A DNA stretch of 64,000 nt, taken from Alphaproteobacteria bacterium (GTDB lineage: Bacteria > Pseudomonadota > Alphaproteobacteria > Caulobacterales > Maricaulaceae). Position 1 is the first letter of the stretch. Each line of letters begins with the position of its first letter. The stretch spans positions 80,735-144,734 of the forward strand of contig WGNG01000008.1 in NCBI GenBank assembly GCA_016124675.1, given 5' to 3'. The position numbers were made by a program, and so were the translations under genes. Positions 37,984 to 47,605 of the stretch are shown piece by piece. Below the pieces are notes generated by a model that saw only the letters and a list, made by a program, of their open reading frames with translations, made no database searches and was not told where the DNA came from.

Positions 37984-38766
37984 CTATTCCAGCGTGAATT
38001 TCGGCGCGCGCTTTTGCAGGAAGGCGCTATAGCCCTCCTGGAAATCCGCGCTCTGGAAGGCGTCGAGAAACAGCTGGCGTGTGGCCGCGTCATCGCTGGC
38101 CTGACCCGCCTGGATGCGGGCTATGATCTGCTTGGTGACGCGCGCCGATTGGGCGGAGGTCTTCGCGACGGCGCCGGCAAAGCCCTCCACCGTCTCCGCG
38201 AGGGCCTCCCGGGTTACCAGCCGGTCGATCAGCCCCATAGCCAGCGCCTCGTCCGCCTCCAGAATGCGCCCGGTGAACAATATGTCCTTGGCGCTGCTCA
38301 CCCCCACCGCATCGATCAGGCGGCGCGTGTCATTGAGCGTATAGGCCAGCCCCAGCTTGCCCGGCGTGATGCCGAACTTCGACCCCTGCGCTGCGAAGCG
38401 CAGATCACACGCCAGCGCGAGGCCACAGCCGCCGCCCACGCAGGCGCCATCGATCATGGCCAGGGTGGGTTTGGGGAACGCCGCCAGCGCATCCAGCGCC
38501 TCGGCGATGGCGCGCGAATAGGCCGCCGCGCTGTCGGGCGTGGCGTAGACCTGCTCAAACTCGGAGATGTCGGCGCCCGCCGCGAACGCGCCCCCGGCCC
38601 CGCGCACCACAAGAAGCCGCACACCGCCATCGTTGGCGGCCTCGTCCAGCAGGCCCGGGATGGCGGCCCACATGGCGGCGTTGAGCGCATTACGTTTCTC
38701 GGGCCGGTTCAGGACCAGATGCGCCGTAACGCCCTGGCGCTCGAGGCAGACCGGATCGGAGCGCAT
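37984..38766 (-). CDS. Enoyl-CoA hydratase/isomerase (crotonase) family protein, atypical active site
   Basis: A 260-residue crotonase-fold protein. The two oxyanion-hole peptides are present (FAAGADISEF and GACVGGGCGLALA). The position of the first hydratase Glu is Gly here (FGITPGKLGLA where hydratases have QPE), and the second aligns with Asp (SSAKDILFTG). It is therefore unlikely to be a standard enoyl-CoA hydratase. An isomerase, a hydrolase or another CoA-thioester reaction is possible. AGGA precedes the ATG. It is convergent with dctM. Confidence 0.85.
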   Translation of the reverse strand: MRSDPVCLERQGVTAHLVLNRPEKRNALNAAMWAAIPGLLDEAANDGGVRLLVVRGAGGAFAAGADISEFEQVYATPDSAAAYSRAIAEALDALAAFPKPTLAMIDGACVGGGCGLALACDLRFAAQGSKFGITPGKLGLAYTLNDTRRLIDAVGVSSAKDILFTGRILEADEALAMGLIDRLVTREALAETVEGFAGAVAKTSAQSARVTKQIIARIQAGQASDDAATRQLFLDAFQSADFQEGYSAFLQKRAPKFTLE

Positions 38767-38884
38767 GCGATTGGTCCTTCAACAGGGCTGGGCGCGGGCC
38801 GGGAACGCCTTATGATTTGTCCGGACCAATGGCGTCAATCCCGCTCGCCATTCAAGCATGATCTCCAGCCGAGGGAAGCCCGCA

Positions 38885-39331
38885 ATGAAACTGATCAAAT
38901 GGCGCATGCCGGTGCTCGCCCGTCACGCGGGCGAATGGCGCGGCGTGTATTCGCATGTCGGCGTGGACGGCACGGTCATAGACCAGCACCGCTCCCACCT
39001 GATCTGCCAGTTCCCGGATGAAGGTCCATGGGATTACCACCAGACCAATCGATATGCCTGGGAGGACGGGCGCGAGGAAACCCACGTGTTTCCCGCCACC
39101 TATGCCGAGGGGCGCATCTGGTGGGACACCGATCGCATCGAGGGCTGCGCCTGGGAGATTGATGCGCGCACGGTGTGCCTGACCTGGAGCCGCAAGGACA
39201 TGCCCGGCGAATATCTCTACGAGATGATCCAGCTCAGCGCCTGCTCCAACAAGCGCGGGCGCACCTGGCACTGGTTCCGCGAAGACGAGCTCTACCAGCG
39301 CACGCTGATCAAGGAAGAGCGAGTGGGCTGA
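38885..39331 (+). CDS. DUF3598-like calycin-fold protein
   Basis: A 148-residue protein that looks like a lipocalin-type beta barrel. HAGEWRGVYSHVGVDG opens it, CQFPDEGPWDYHQTNRY follows, and GRIWWDTDRIEGCAWE and RTWHWFREDELYQRTLI come later. The pattern matches what I know of DUF3598-type proteins, whose function is unknown. The ATG at 38885 follows GAGGGAAG; the earlier ATG at 38858 is less well placed. No signal peptide is evident. Confidence 0.6.
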   Translation: MKLIKWRMPVLARHAGEWRGVYSHVGVDGTVIDQHRSHLICQFPDEGPWDYHQTNRYAWEDGREETHVFPATYAEGRIWWDTDRIEGCAWEIDARTVCLTWSRKDMPGEYLYEMIQLSACSNKRGRTWHWFREDELYQRTLIKEERVG

Positions 39332-39456
39332 GGGCTCTTTCCGTTCCGGCAAAAGACTGCATCCGCGTCCCGTCTCAATGGCGCGGCCCTTCATGCCTAT
39401 GTGAGCGGTCAACAGGCGCGCGCACCCGCGCGCCGCAACACACGATGGAGGCCGTC

Positions 39457-40152
39457 ATGATTGACGTGAGACCGTTTGATACCCTCGGCAAGGCTGACCA
39501 TGGCTGGCTGAAGGCCCGTCACCATTTTTCCTTCGGGTCCTATTACGACCCGGCCCGGATGGGCTGGGGCGCGCTGCGGGTCTGGAATGACGACGTGATC
39601 GCGCCGCGTTCGGGCTTTCCGCCGCACCCCCATGCGGACATGGAGATCATCACCTATGTGCGCGACGGCGCGATCAGCCACGAGGACTCCCTTGGCAATA
39701 AGGGCCGCACCGTGGCGGGCGATGTGCAGGTGATGAGCGCCGGGTCGGGCATCCGCCATGCGGAGTTCAATCTGGAGAACGAGCCCACGCGCATTTTCCA
39801 GATCTGGATCCTGCCCGATGAAAAAGGCGGCGAGCCCTACTGGAATGCGCGCGAGTTCCCCAAGGACACGCGCGACGGCCAGTTCGCGATCCTGGCTTCA
39901 GGCCGCAAGGGTGATAACGCCCTGCCCATCCGCGCCGACGCGCGGGTGCTGGGCGCCACGCTGCAGCCCGGCGCGAAGGCCGTCTATGAGCTGGAGCCGG
40001 GCCGTCACGCCTATCTGGCGCCGGCCAAGGGCCGGGTGCGCGTCAATGGCGTGGACGTGAACCCCCGCGATGGCGCCGCCATCAAGGATGTGGCGCGTAT
40101 CGAGGTGGAAGCGCTCGATGACGCCGAGATCGTCCTGGTTGACAGCCGGTAA
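39457..40152 (+). CDS. Pirin-family protein (YhhW-like)
   Basis: A 231-residue bicupin. The N-terminal cupin has the metal ligands in FPPHPHADMEIITYV, SHEDSLGN and RHAEFNLE. The opening KARHHFSFGSYYDP and the bridging IFQIWILPDEKGGEPYW are classic pirin/YhhW. YhhW shows quercetinase activity in vitro; physiological roles of pirins vary. The ATG at 39457 sits six bases after GGAGG. A strong terminator follows the gene. Confidence 0.9.
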   Translation: MIDVRPFDTLGKADHGWLKARHHFSFGSYYDPARMGWGALRVWNDDVIAPRSGFPPHPHADMEIITYVRDGAISHEDSLGNKGRTVAGDVQVMSAGSGIRHAEFNLENEPTRIFQIWILPDEKGGEPYWNAREFPKDTRDGQFAILASGRKGDNALPIRADARVLGATLQPGAKAVYELEPGRHAYLAPAKGRVRVNGVDVNPRDGAAIKDVARIEVEALDDAEIVLVDSR

Positions 40153-40184
40153 GGCGGCCTTCACTTCCTCGGCCTTAGGAATGG

Positions 40185-40216
40185 CGGGCGGCGCAAAACC
40201 TTGCGCCGCCCGTTTT
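40185..40216 (+). terminator. Rho-independent terminator of the pirin gene
   Basis: A perfect 12-bp stem (40185-40196 with 40201-40212) with a 4-nt loop is followed by TTTT. It lies 32 nt after the pirin stop and just before the next small gene. Confidence 0.9.
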
Positions 40217-40240
40217 CATTCAAGCCGCAAGGGCCGCCCC

Positions 40241-40468
40241 ATGCCGCGCATCATGCTCCTCGCTGCCGTGCTCGCCGCGCCTTGCCTGACATCGGGATGC
40301 ATCGCCATCGCCGCTGCGGATCTCGCTGTGGGGACCGCGGTCGGCACGGTGCGCGTCGCGGGCGATGTGGCCGAAGGCGCGATCAATCTCGCCACGCCGG
40401 GCGGCAAGGATCAGGACGAAGAAGAAGAGCGCGAGCGTGAGCGTGATCGCGACCGCCGCCGCAACTAG
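40241..40468 (+). CDS. Small hypothetical lipoprotein with charged tail
   Basis: A 75-residue protein. The signal peptide ends in LTSGC (Cys19), then comes a short Ala/Gly/Val-rich helix and a C-terminal run of Glu/Arg/Asp residues ([16 protein letters not shown]). Such small envelope lipoproteins are common and uncharacterised. AAGGG lies seven bases before the ATG at 40241; the longer open frame overlaps pirin and is not used. It overlaps the convergent queA stop by 4 nt. Confidence 0.65.
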   Translation: MPRIMLLAAVLAAPCLTSGCIAIAAADLAVGTAVGTVRVAGDVAEGAINLATPGGKDQDEEEERERERDRDRRRN

Positions 40469-41544
40469 CCGCGCGCGCCGTCCGCCCGCCAGATCAGGCT
40501 GGAATCCCCGTAGGAGAAGAAGCGGTAGCGCTCACGGATCGCATGGGCGTAGGCGCCCTGCATCACGTCCAGCCCCGCCAGCGCGCTGACCAGCATGAAC
40601 AGCGTCGATTTGGGCAGGTGGAAATTGGTCATCAGCCCGTCCACCAGCCTGAACCGGTAGCCCGGCGTGATGAAGATGTCGGTCTCGCGCGATCCTGCGC
40701 TCACCGTCCCGTTGGCATCGGCCGCGCTCTCCAGCGTGCGCAAGGCCGTCGTGCCCACCGCGATGATGCGCGCGCCTTCACCCTCCGCGGCATTGATGGC
40801 GTCTGCCGCCGCCTCACTCACCTCAAACCACTCGCCATGCATGCGGTGCTCGGTGACGTCTTCGGTCTTCACCGGCAGGAAGGTCCCTGCGCCCACATGC
40901 AGCGTGACTTGCGTCCGGCGCACGCCGCGTGCGTCCAGGGCTGCAAACAGGCGATCAGTAAAATGTAGCCCCGCCGTGGGCGCGGCCACCGAGCCGGTCT
41001 TGTCCGGCGCCGCGTAGAGCGTCTGGTAGTCGCTGCGGTCGGCCTCATCGGCGGCGCGTCTGGACGCGATGTATGGCGGCAGCGGCGGCGCGCCGGCAGC
41101 CTCTATGGCGGCGTCGAGCGCAGCGCCGGCCCGGTCAAAGCGCAGCGTCACCTCCCCGCCCTCGCCCTTGGCGCTCACCTTAGCCGACAGCCCGGCGTCA
41201 AAATCCAGCCGGTCCCCGGCCCGCAAGCGTTTGGCGGGACGCACAAAGGCGCGCCACACATCCGGCCCGTCACGATGGTGCAGATTGATCTCGATGCTCG
41301 CCGGACCGCCCCCGCCATGGGCGCGGGCCGGGCGAATGCCCGTGAGGGCGGCGGGCAGGACGCGGGTGTCGTTGAACACCATCAGATCGCCCGGCTGCAG
41401 CAGGCCCGGCAGGTCCAGAACGCCAAAGTCCTCCGACGCGTGACCGGGGCGCACATGCAGCAGGCGCGCACTGTCACGCGGCCGCGCCGGACGCAGCGCG
41501 ATCAGCTCTTCAGGCAGGTGGAAATCGAAATCGGAGAGTTTCAT
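40465..41544 (-). CDS. queA: S-adenosylmethionine:tRNA ribosyltransferase-isomerase
   Basis: A 359-residue enzyme that adds the epoxycyclopentane ring to 7-aminomethyl-deazaguanine in tRNA, the penultimate queuosine step. It opens [19 protein letters not shown] and contains [46 protein letters not shown] and a C-terminal [15 protein letters not shown], all QueA hallmarks. Length is standard. No tgt gene is adjacent; the upstream gene on the same strand is a cyclophilin beyond a repeat element. Confidence 0.96.
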   Translation of the reverse strand: MKLSDFDFHLPEELIALRPARPRDSARLLHVRPGHASEDFGVLDLPGLLQPGDLMVFNDTRVLPAALTGIRPARAHGGGGPASIEINLHHRDGPDVWRAFVRPAKRLRAGDRLDFDAGLSAKVSAKGEGGEVTLRFDRAGAALDAAIEAAGAPPLPPYIASRRAADEADRSDYQTLYAAPDKTGSVAAPTAGLHFTDRLFAALDARGVRRTQVTLHVGAGTFLPVKTEDVTEHRMHGEWFEVSEAAADAINAAEGEGARIIAVGTTALRTLESAADANGTVSAGSRETDIFITPGYRFRLVDGLMTNFHLPKSTLFMLVSALAGLDVMQGAYAHAIRERYRFFSYGDSSLIWRADGARG

Positions 41545-41614
41545 GACGTGGGCGCCAGCTTGTGTCTTCCCCCGGCTTGCAAATGAGGAGGGAGATGATG
41601 TCCCGCGTCCCCAC

Positions 41615-41757
41615 TCACCTTACCTCTCCCCCATAAATGGGGGAGAGGGGGCTTTCGACGCTGCGATATATCCTTTGAGCTTGGGGTCAGGCATTTCTCA
41701 ACAGAACGCAGCGTCAAAGTCCCCTCTCCCCTCCTGGAGGGGAGAGGATAAAGGTGA
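41615..41757. repeat. Palindromic intergenic repeat, copy A
   Basis: A 143-bp element with near-complementary ends (TCACCTTACCTCTCCCC... and ...GGGGAGAGGATAAAGGTGA). Each end also folds on itself (CTCCCCCAT/ATGGGGGAG and CCCCTCC/GGAGGGG), and an inner pair GACGCTGCG/CGCAGCGTC adds a third level. Ends and hairpins match copy B at 49266-49410, while the centres differ. It occupies the queA-ppiB gap and has no coding content. It may be a non-autonomous mobile palindrome. Confidence 0.75.
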
Positions 41758-41798
41758 TGGGTGGACGCGTCGGCGTTTAACAGGCAGGGGGCAGACCC

Positions 41799-42248
41799 CT
41801 ACTGCACCACCGCCTTGATAATCTTGCCCGGCGACCGCGGCGGCTCGCCTTTGGGCAGGGCGTCCACATGTTCCATGCCCGACGTCACTTCGCCCCAGAC
41901 CGTGTACTGACGGTCGAGGAAGCGCGCGTCATCAAGGCAGATGAAGAACTGGCAATCGCCCGAGTTCGGGTCCTGCGTGCGCGCCATGGAGGCCGCGCCG
42001 CGCACATGGGGCGCCGCGTTGAATTCCGCCGGGATTTTCTGGCCCGTGCCGCCGGTGCCATTGCCGCGCGGGCAGCCGCCCTGGGCCATGAAGCCGTCAA
42101 TCACCCGGTGGAAGGTGAGGCCGTCATAAAACCCTTCCTCCACCAGCGCGGAGATGCGCGCCACATGCTTGGGCGCCAGATCATCGCGCAGGCGGATGAC
42201 CACATCCCCGCCATCAAGGGTCAAAACCAGATTGCGTGCGTCAGCCAA
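41799..42248 (-). CDS. ppiB: Cytoplasmic cyclophilin peptidyl-prolyl isomerase
   Basis: A 149-residue single-domain cyclophilin without a signal peptide. Core motifs are FYDGLTFHRVIDGFMAQGG, with the catalytic Arg in FHRV, then HVRGAASMART, CQFFICLDD and YTVWGEV. I place the start at TTG 42248, because GGAG lies six bases upstream; a TTG at 42260 has no such site. It follows the lipoprotein cyclophilin on the same strand with almost no gap, so the two are co-transcribed. Confidence 0.92.
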   Translation of the reverse strand: MADARNLVLTLDGGDVVIRLRDDLAPKHVARISALVEEGFYDGLTFHRVIDGFMAQGGCPRGNGTGGTGQKIPAEFNAAPHVRGAASMARTQDPNSGDCQFFICLDDARFLDRQYTVWGEVTSGMEHVDALPKGEPPRSPGKIIKAVVQ

Positions 42249-42263
42249 GTCAGTCTCCAATGC

Positions 42264-43283
42264 TTATTCGAGGATGCGCACCGGCACATCAATTTCGCAG
42301 ATGTCCGGCAGGCGGTTATTGGGTCTCGACGCGGCGAGCGCTTCGAGATAGCGAGCAAAATCAGGGGTGTCGGTGTCGAACACCTGCGCCGTGGGGCGTT
42401 CGTCCTCGGGCAAATCGCTGGCGATGTGGAAGCCCATGATGAAGTCGGGCGAGAAGCCCGGCGTCTCGCCCACGGTGCCGACGCGGATGGCGCGAACGGC
42501 GTCCATCCCCGCGCGCACACGGCCCCAGACGGTATAGGTGGCGTTGAGATGCTCGGCCTGCCCGCGCACTAAATAGAACTGGGCATTGGCGGAATTGGGA
42601 TCGGCGGTGCGCGCCATGGCGGCAGCGCCATCGCAGTGGAGAAGCCAGCTATCCACCATGCCGTCGGCGCGGATGAAGGCCTGGGCGGCGGGGAGGGTTC
42701 CGGCGGGGAAGCCATTCCAGAAACCGGCCTGGGCCGGGGTGCGGTTCTCGCGCGGGTTGATGACGCGCTCCTGCAGCTCGGAGATGGAAAGCACGTCCGG
42801 CGAGCGCTGGATGGTGAATTCGGCCTGCAGCGGGGGCAGCGGAGAGGTGATTCCAGGATTGTCCGGCGCACCGCCGCCCTGGGCCATGAAGCCGTCAATG
42901 ACGCGGTGGAACACCTTGAAATCAAAGTAGCTTGAGCGCGCCAGCTCGCGGATGCGCGCCACGTGGGCGGGCGCAAATTCCGGCGCCAGCTCCACCCAGA
43001 TCATGCCGGTGCGGGTGCGGATACGCAGGAGGTTTTCCGGGTCCACCGTGCGCCAGGCCGCGTCCGGCGCGGCGTCGATCACCGCTTGCGGCGAGCCGGC
43101 TTCGGCCACAGCCGGCCCGTCGGCGTCCGGCTGGAGGTCTGTCCCGGCGGTGACGTCAGCGCCCTCCATGGAGACATCAGAGCCCTGCGAGGAGACATCG
43201 GCCCCGTTTTCTGAACTCTCGGCGCAGGCGGTGGCGGCGAACAGGACAGCGCAGAGCGCGGCAGACGCGAACAGACGGGTCAT
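42264..43283 (-). CDS. Exported cyclophilin-domain lipoprotein
   Basis: A 339-residue protein: signal peptide with lipobox ATAC (Cys20), an acidic 60-residue linker with a repeated D-V-S/T pattern (GSDVSMEGADVTAG), then a cyclophilin domain (FKVFHRVIDGFMAQGG, AAMARTADPNSANAQFYLV, YTVWGRV). An insert between the two halves (ELQERVINPRENRTPAQ) and a 70-residue C-terminal extension distinguish it from minimal PpiA. It is probably a periplasmic foldase tethered to a membrane. Its start overlaps the coaD stop by 4 nt. Confidence 0.87.
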   Translation of the reverse strand: MTRLFASAALCAVLFAATACAESSENGADVSSQGSDVSMEGADVTAGTDLQPDADGPAVAEAGSPQAVIDAAPDAAWRTVDPENLLRIRTRTGMIWVELAPEFAPAHVARIRELARSSYFDFKVFHRVIDGFMAQGGGAPDNPGITSPLPPLQAEFTIQRSPDVLSISELQERVINPRENRTPAQAGFWNGFPAGTLPAAQAFIRADGMVDSWLLHCDGAAAMARTADPNSANAQFYLVRGQAEHLNATYTVWGRVRAGMDAVRAIRVGTVGETPGFSPDFIMGFHIASDLPEDERPTAQVFDTDTPDFARYLEALAASRPNNRLPDICEIDVPVRILE

Positions 43284-43774
43284 CGGGCGAATTTCTCCAT
43301 CAGACGGGTTTTGACCAGCGGCGGCACGAACGGGTCGATATTGCCCCCCAGCCGGGCGATTTCCTTGACCAGCCGCGAGGCGATGGCCTGGTGGCGGGGG
43401 TCCGCCATCAGGAACACCGTCTCGATGTCCGCATTGAGGCGCTGGTTCATGCCGACCATCTGGAACTCGTACTCGAAATCGGACACCGCGCGCAGGCCGC
43501 GAATGATGGCGCTGGCGCCGACTTCCTCGGCGAAATGCATCAGGAGGCCCTGGAACGGGCGCACCTCGATCACCGTGTCGCCGGCCACCGACTGGGCGAG
43601 CTCGCGCGCCATCTCGACGCGTTCATCAAGGCCGAAGAGCGGGTTCTTGTCCGAATTGCGCGCCACGCCGATGACCAGCTTGTCATAGAGCTTTACCGCC
43701 CGCCCGATAATGTCGAGATGGCCGTTGGTGAGCGGATCGAACGTGCCGGGATAGAGCGCGGTGCGCTGTTTCAT
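43280..43774 (-). CDS. coaD: Phosphopantetheine adenylyltransferase
   Basis: A 164-residue enzyme making dephospho-CoA from 4'-phosphopantetheine and ATP, the penultimate CoA step. The nucleotidyltransferase motif is PGTFDPLTNGHLD. Further landmarks are RNSDKNPLF, IIRGLRAVSDFEYEFQM and a late FVPPLVKTRL. Standard length. It is coupled to the downstream cyclophilin by a 4-nt overlap. Confidence 0.97.
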   Translation of the reverse strand: MKQRTALYPGTFDPLTNGHLDIIGRAVKLYDKLVIGVARNSDKNPLFGLDERVEMARELAQSVAGDTVIEVRPFQGLLMHFAEEVGASAIIRGLRAVSDFEYEFQMVGMNQRLNADIETVFLMADPRHQAIASRLVKEIARLGGNIDPFVPPLVKTRLMEKFAR

Positions 43775-43784
43775 CTCATTCCCT

Positions 43785-44402
43785 TCAATCGGCGCGCCGC
43801 AGAGCGAGCCAGCCCGCAGCGCACAGCATCAGCACACCCGAACCGCGACGGGCTATCGTCTGGACGTCAAACCGCGCCAGGGCCGCCTTCGCCCAGCCAG
43901 ACAGAACAGCATACAGGCTGTCCAGCGCCAACGCGATCACGAGGTAGATGGCGCCCAGCACCATCAGCTGCGGCCCGGCCGGCTGGCCCGGCTCAACAAA
44001 GAGAGGCAGGAATGCCGCGTGGAAGATCAGCGTCTTGGGATTGGCGAGCGCTGTGGCTGCACCGGTGGCGAACAGGCGCCCCGAAGAGATCGGCTTGACC
44101 TGTCCCGTGTGGGGCGCCGACAGGAGCGCTGACAGGCCGAGCCAAGCCAGATACGCCACCCCGGCCCATTTTATCAGACCGAGCGCCCAGCCGAACGCCG
44201 CCAGCAAGGCGGCCAGACCGCCTGTCACCAGAGCGATCTGCGCCGCTTGCGCCAGCGTGGACCCGGCGACGACGGTCAAGGCGGCGCCGCGCCCGTGCGC
44301 TACGCCCGTCGCCGTAATCACAGCCACATTCGGTCCCGGCACAGCGATCAGCGCCGCGGATGCGATTGCAAACGCCAGCAAGATCTCTGGTTCGACCAGC
44401 AT
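43785..44402 (-). CDS. LysE/RhtB-family amino-acid exporter
   Basis: A 205-residue inner-membrane protein with six hydrophobic segments. The family opening is clear (AVPGPNVAVITATGVAHGRGAAL), and the second half has AAATALANPKTLIFHAAF-type sequence matching the conserved NPK. LysE-superfamily proteins export amino acids or related metabolites; the substrate is unknown. RBS AGGAC lies before the ATG. It sits between coaD and gyrA on the same strand. Confidence 0.88.
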   Translation of the reverse strand: MLVEPEILLAFAIASAALIAVPGPNVAVITATGVAHGRGAALTVVAGSTLAQAAQIALVTGGLAALLAAFGWALGLIKWAGVAYLAWLGLSALLSAPHTGQVKPISSGRLFATGAATALANPKTLIFHAAFLPLFVEPGQPAGPQLMVLGAIYLVIALALDSLYAVLSGWAKAALARFDVQTIARRGSGVLMLCAAGWLALRRAD

Positions 44403-44411
44403 GGTCTGTCC

Positions 44412-47219
44412 TCAGCCTCCCCCGGGCGCGGGGACGTCTGACGCGTCGCCATCGCCCTCGCCGTCCGCCTCGCCCGTCTCGGCGACGCGCACGATGGAGA
44501 CGAGCTTCTCGCCCGCGCCCAGCCGGATCAGGCGTACGCCCTTGGTCGCGCGCGCCGCGATGCGCACGGTGTCGACGGGGAAGCGGATGAGCTGGCCGCC
44601 ATCGGTGACGGCCATCACCGTGTCGCCTTCGTTGACCGGGAAGCAGCCCGCCAGCGGTTCGGGGAAGCGCTTGTCCTTGGTCCACACCCCCTGCCCGCCG
44701 CGTCCTTGCGTGAAGTATTCATACGCGATGACGCGCTTGCCCATGCCCGAGGCCGCCACGGTCAGCAGCATTTCCTCATTGGCGTGGAGCTCCATATAGC
44801 GCACGTCCGACAGCGTGATGTCCTCGCCCGCGTCCTCGCCGCCCTCTTCGCCGGCGTCATCCACAATCTCTTCGGCTTCCAGCACCTCATCGCCCTCGGC
44901 GCGCATCTCGGCGCGGCGGCGCTTGATATAGGCGCGGGTCTCGGCGCGGCTGATCTCGATGCCGTTGAGGATCGCCATGGAGATGAGGCTGTCGCCCGTG
45001 CCCATGCGGATGCCGCGCACGCCGGTGGAGTTGCGGCTGGCGAACACGCGCACGTCGCCCACCGGGAAGCGGATCGCCTTGCCCGAGGCGGTGACCAGCA
45101 GCACGTCCTGGCCCTCGCGGCACAGGCGCACATCGAGAATGCGCGAGCCCTCTTCCTCCAGCTTCATGGCGATCTTGCCATTGCGGTTGACCTGCACGAA
45201 GTCCGACAGCTTGTTGCGCCGCACCGTGCCTTCGGTGGTGGCGAACATGACGTCGTACTGGTCCCAGCTCTCCTCATCCTCGGGCAGCGCCATCACCGAG
45301 GTGATCCACGCGCCCTCATTGAGAGCCGGCAGGAGATTGGTGAGGTATTTGCCCCGGCTGTTGGGCGCGCCGAGCGGCAGCCGCCAGGTCTTGGTCTTGT
45401 AGACCATGCCGTCCGAGCTGAAGAACAGAAGCGGCGCGTGGGTGGAGGCCACGAAGAGCGTGGCCACGAAGTCCTCGTCCTTCATCGCCATGCCGGCCCG
45501 GCCGCGCCCGCCCCGGTTCTGGGCGCGATAGGTGGACAGCGCGGTGCGCTTCACATAGCCGCCATGGGTGAGCGTCACGACCATGTCCTCGCGCGGGATC
45601 AGGTCCTCGTCCTCGATCTCCAGATCGCCTTCGGCGAAGACGGTGCGGCGCGGCACGCCGAACGCCTCGCGCACTGCGATCAGCTCGTCGCGGATGATCT
45701 CGCGGATGCGCACCGGGCTTTTGAGGATTTCCAACAGATCGGCGATCTGCACGGCGAGCTTTTCAGCCTCGTCGCTGATCTCGTCGCGGCCGAGCGCCGT
45801 CAGGCGGTTCAGGCGCAGATCGAGAATGGCTTTGGCCTGCTCCTCGGTCAGACGGATGGTGTCGTCCGACAGGATGATCGAGCGCGGATCGGCCACCAGC
45901 GCGACCAGCGAGGCGACATCGGCGGCTGGCCAGGCGCGGTCGCGCAATTGCTCGCGCGCGGTCGCCGGATCGGGCGCGGCCCGGATCAGGCGGATGATCT
46001 CGTCGATATTGGCCACCGCCACGGCCAGACCGATCAGAATATGGGCCCGGTCGCGCGCCTTGCGCAGCTCGAACTTGGCCCGCCGCGCCGCCACGTCCTT
46101 GCGGAAACTGATGAAGGTTTCCAGGAAGGTTCGAAGCCCCGCCTGCTGCGGGCGCCCGCCAATGAGGGCCAGCATGTTCACCCCGAAGCTCGACTGCAGC
46201 GGGCTCCAGCGGAACATCTGGTTCAGGATGACGTCGGCATTGGCGTCCTTTTTCAGCTCGACGACCACACGCATGCCCAGCCGGTCGGATTCGTCGCGCA
46301 GATCGGAGATGCCCTCGATGCGCTTTTCGCGCACCAGCTCGGCGATCTTCTCGATCATGGCAGCCTTGTTCACCTGATAGGGAATCTCGTGAATGATGAT
46401 CGCCTCGCGATCCTTGCGGATGGTCTCGACAGACGTCTTGCCGCGCACCAGAACCGAGCCGCGCCCGTCAAGAAGCGCCTTGCGCGCGCCCGAGCGGCCA
46501 AGGATCTCGCCCCCGGTGGGGAAGTCGGGTCCGGGCACGATGTCGAGCAGTTCAATGTCGCTCAGGCCCGGATTGTCCAGCAGCGCCAGCGTGGCGTTGA
46601 CGATTTCGGTGAGATTGTGCGGCGGGATATTGGTGGCCATGCCCACCGCAATGCCGCCTGCGCCATTGACCAGCAGATTGGGATAGCGCGCGGGAAGGAC
46701 GATGGGCTCCTTCTCGCTGCCATCATAGTTCGGGCGGAAATCGACCGTGTCCTTGTCGATATCGGCCAGCAGCGCCTCGGCCGGCTTGTCCATGCGGATT
46801 TCGGTATAGCGCATCGCCGCGGGCGGATCGCCGTCCACCGAGCCGAAATTGCCCTGGCCATCCAGCAGCACCAGCCCCATGGAGAAATCCTGGGCCATGC
46901 GCGCCAGCGCGTCATACACCGCCTGGTCGCCATGGGGGTGGTATTTACCGATCACGTCACCGACCACGCGGGCCGATTTGCGATAGGCCTTGTCGTTCGT
47001 ATAGCCCTGCTCGTGCATGGACCACAGAATGCGCCGGTGCACCGGCTTCAGCCCGTCGCGCGCATCGGGAATGGCGCGGCTGACGATCACGCTCATGGCG
47101 TAATCGAGATAGCTGCGCTTCATTTCAGCTTCGATGGCGATGGTCAGGCCGGCGGGACCGGACGGGCCCTCCTGGTCCGGGCCCTCGGTCATCGGATCGT
47201 GGGGCGGGGTGTCGCTCAA
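44412..47219 (-). CDS. gyrA: DNA gyrase subunit A
   Basis: A 935-residue DNA-cleaving subunit of gyrase, which introduces negative supercoils. Catalytic Tyr139 is in RYTEIRM. The quinolone-pocket segment is [17 protein letters not shown], with Gln99 where E. coli has Ser83 and Asp103 matching Asp87. The C-terminal wrapping domain has a GyrA box (QNRGGRG, near residue 570). An acidic insert ([14 protein letters not shown]) interrupts the C-terminal domain and the tail is acidic. The start is TTG at 47219, with AGGATAG seven bases upstream. An ATG alternative near codon 10 is less well placed. Confidence 0.97.
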   Translation of the reverse strand: MSDTPPHDPMTEGPDQEGPSGPAGLTIAIEAEMKRSYLDYAMSVIVSRAIPDARDGLKPVHRRILWSMHEQGYTNDKAYRKSARVVGDVIGKYHPHGDQAVYDALARMAQDFSMGLVLLDGQGNFGSVDGDPPAAMRYTEIRMDKPAEALLADIDKDTVDFRPNYDGSEKEPIVLPARYPNLLVNGAGGIAVGMATNIPPHNLTEIVNATLALLDNPGLSDIELLDIVPGPDFPTGGEILGRSGARKALLDGRGSVLVRGKTSVETIRKDREAIIIHEIPYQVNKAAMIEKIAELVREKRIEGISDLRDESDRLGMRVVVELKKDANADVILNQMFRWSPLQSSFGVNMLALIGGRPQQAGLRTFLETFISFRKDVAARRAKFELRKARDRAHILIGLAVAVANIDEIIRLIRAAPDPATAREQLRDRAWPAADVASLVALVADPRSIILSDDTIRLTEEQAKAILDLRLNRLTALGRDEISDEAEKLAVQIADLLEILKSPVRIREIIRDELIAVREAFGVPRRTVFAEGDLEIEDEDLIPREDMVVTLTHGGYVKRTALSTYRAQNRGGRGRAGMAMKDEDFVATLFVASTHAPLLFFSSDGMVYKTKTWRLPLGAPNSRGKYLTNLLPALNEGAWITSVMALPEDEESWDQYDVMFATTEGTVRRNKLSDFVQVNRNGKIAMKLEEEGSRILDVRLCREGQDVLLVTASGKAIRFPVGDVRVFASRNSTGVRGIRMGTGDSLISMAILNGIEISRAETRAYIKRRRAEMRAEGDEVLEAEEIVDDAGEEGGEDAGEDITLSDVRYMELHANEEMLLTVAASGMGKRVIAYEYFTQGRGGQGVWTKDKRFPEPLAGCFPVNEGDTVMAVTDGGQLIRFPVDTVRIAARATKGVRLIRLGAGEKLVSIVRVAETGEADGEGDGDASDVPAPGGG

Positions 47220-47605
47220 GGTCGATCTATCCTGACTGGCGGCGGCGCGAACGGCGGCTTGTTTGCGCAGCCGTGCGGCCGGTCCATGGACGGGCGGCGC
47301 CGGCGCGGAATCACGCCGGTCACCTGTATGTCATCTGTGTAGCAAGCCCCGCACGGCGCAGCAAACCCGAGGGGCGGTTGGGGGGGGCCTACCACAAGTC
47401 AAGGAGAGGGAAAGCCTCCACCCATCCCCGCGTCTCCCCGGCGCAAGCCGGGGCCCAGGGGCGCGGGCGATTCTGGATCCCGGCTTGCGCCGGGAGAACG
47501 CAAAGGGGGGCATGGGCGGCGCTCCACCCCACCCGACCGGGCTCACGCTCCGGCCCTCCCTCCCCATCAAGGGGAGGGAAAAAGTAGCCATTCGTCCCTG
47601 CCCCC
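47220..47605. other. 386-bp intergenic region between gyrA and the HtrA gene
   Basis: The left 120 bp should hold the gyrA promoter, though I see no convincing hexamer pair. The rest carries a REP-like palindrome (47430-47501) and a GC-rich direct/inverted patch with CTCCCTCCCC...GGGGAGGGA around 47560-47580. No supported gene. Confidence 0.55.
47430..47501. repeat. REP-like palindromic repeat
   Basis: Two arms of about 22 bp (GCGTCTCCCCGGCGCAAGCC... and ...GGCTTGCGCCGGGAGAACGC) flank a short centre containing GATTCTGGATCC. The CCCGGCTTGCGCCGGG core with adjoining CTGGATC is the form of repetitive extragenic palindromes seen across alphaproteobacterial genomes. Confidence 0.65.
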
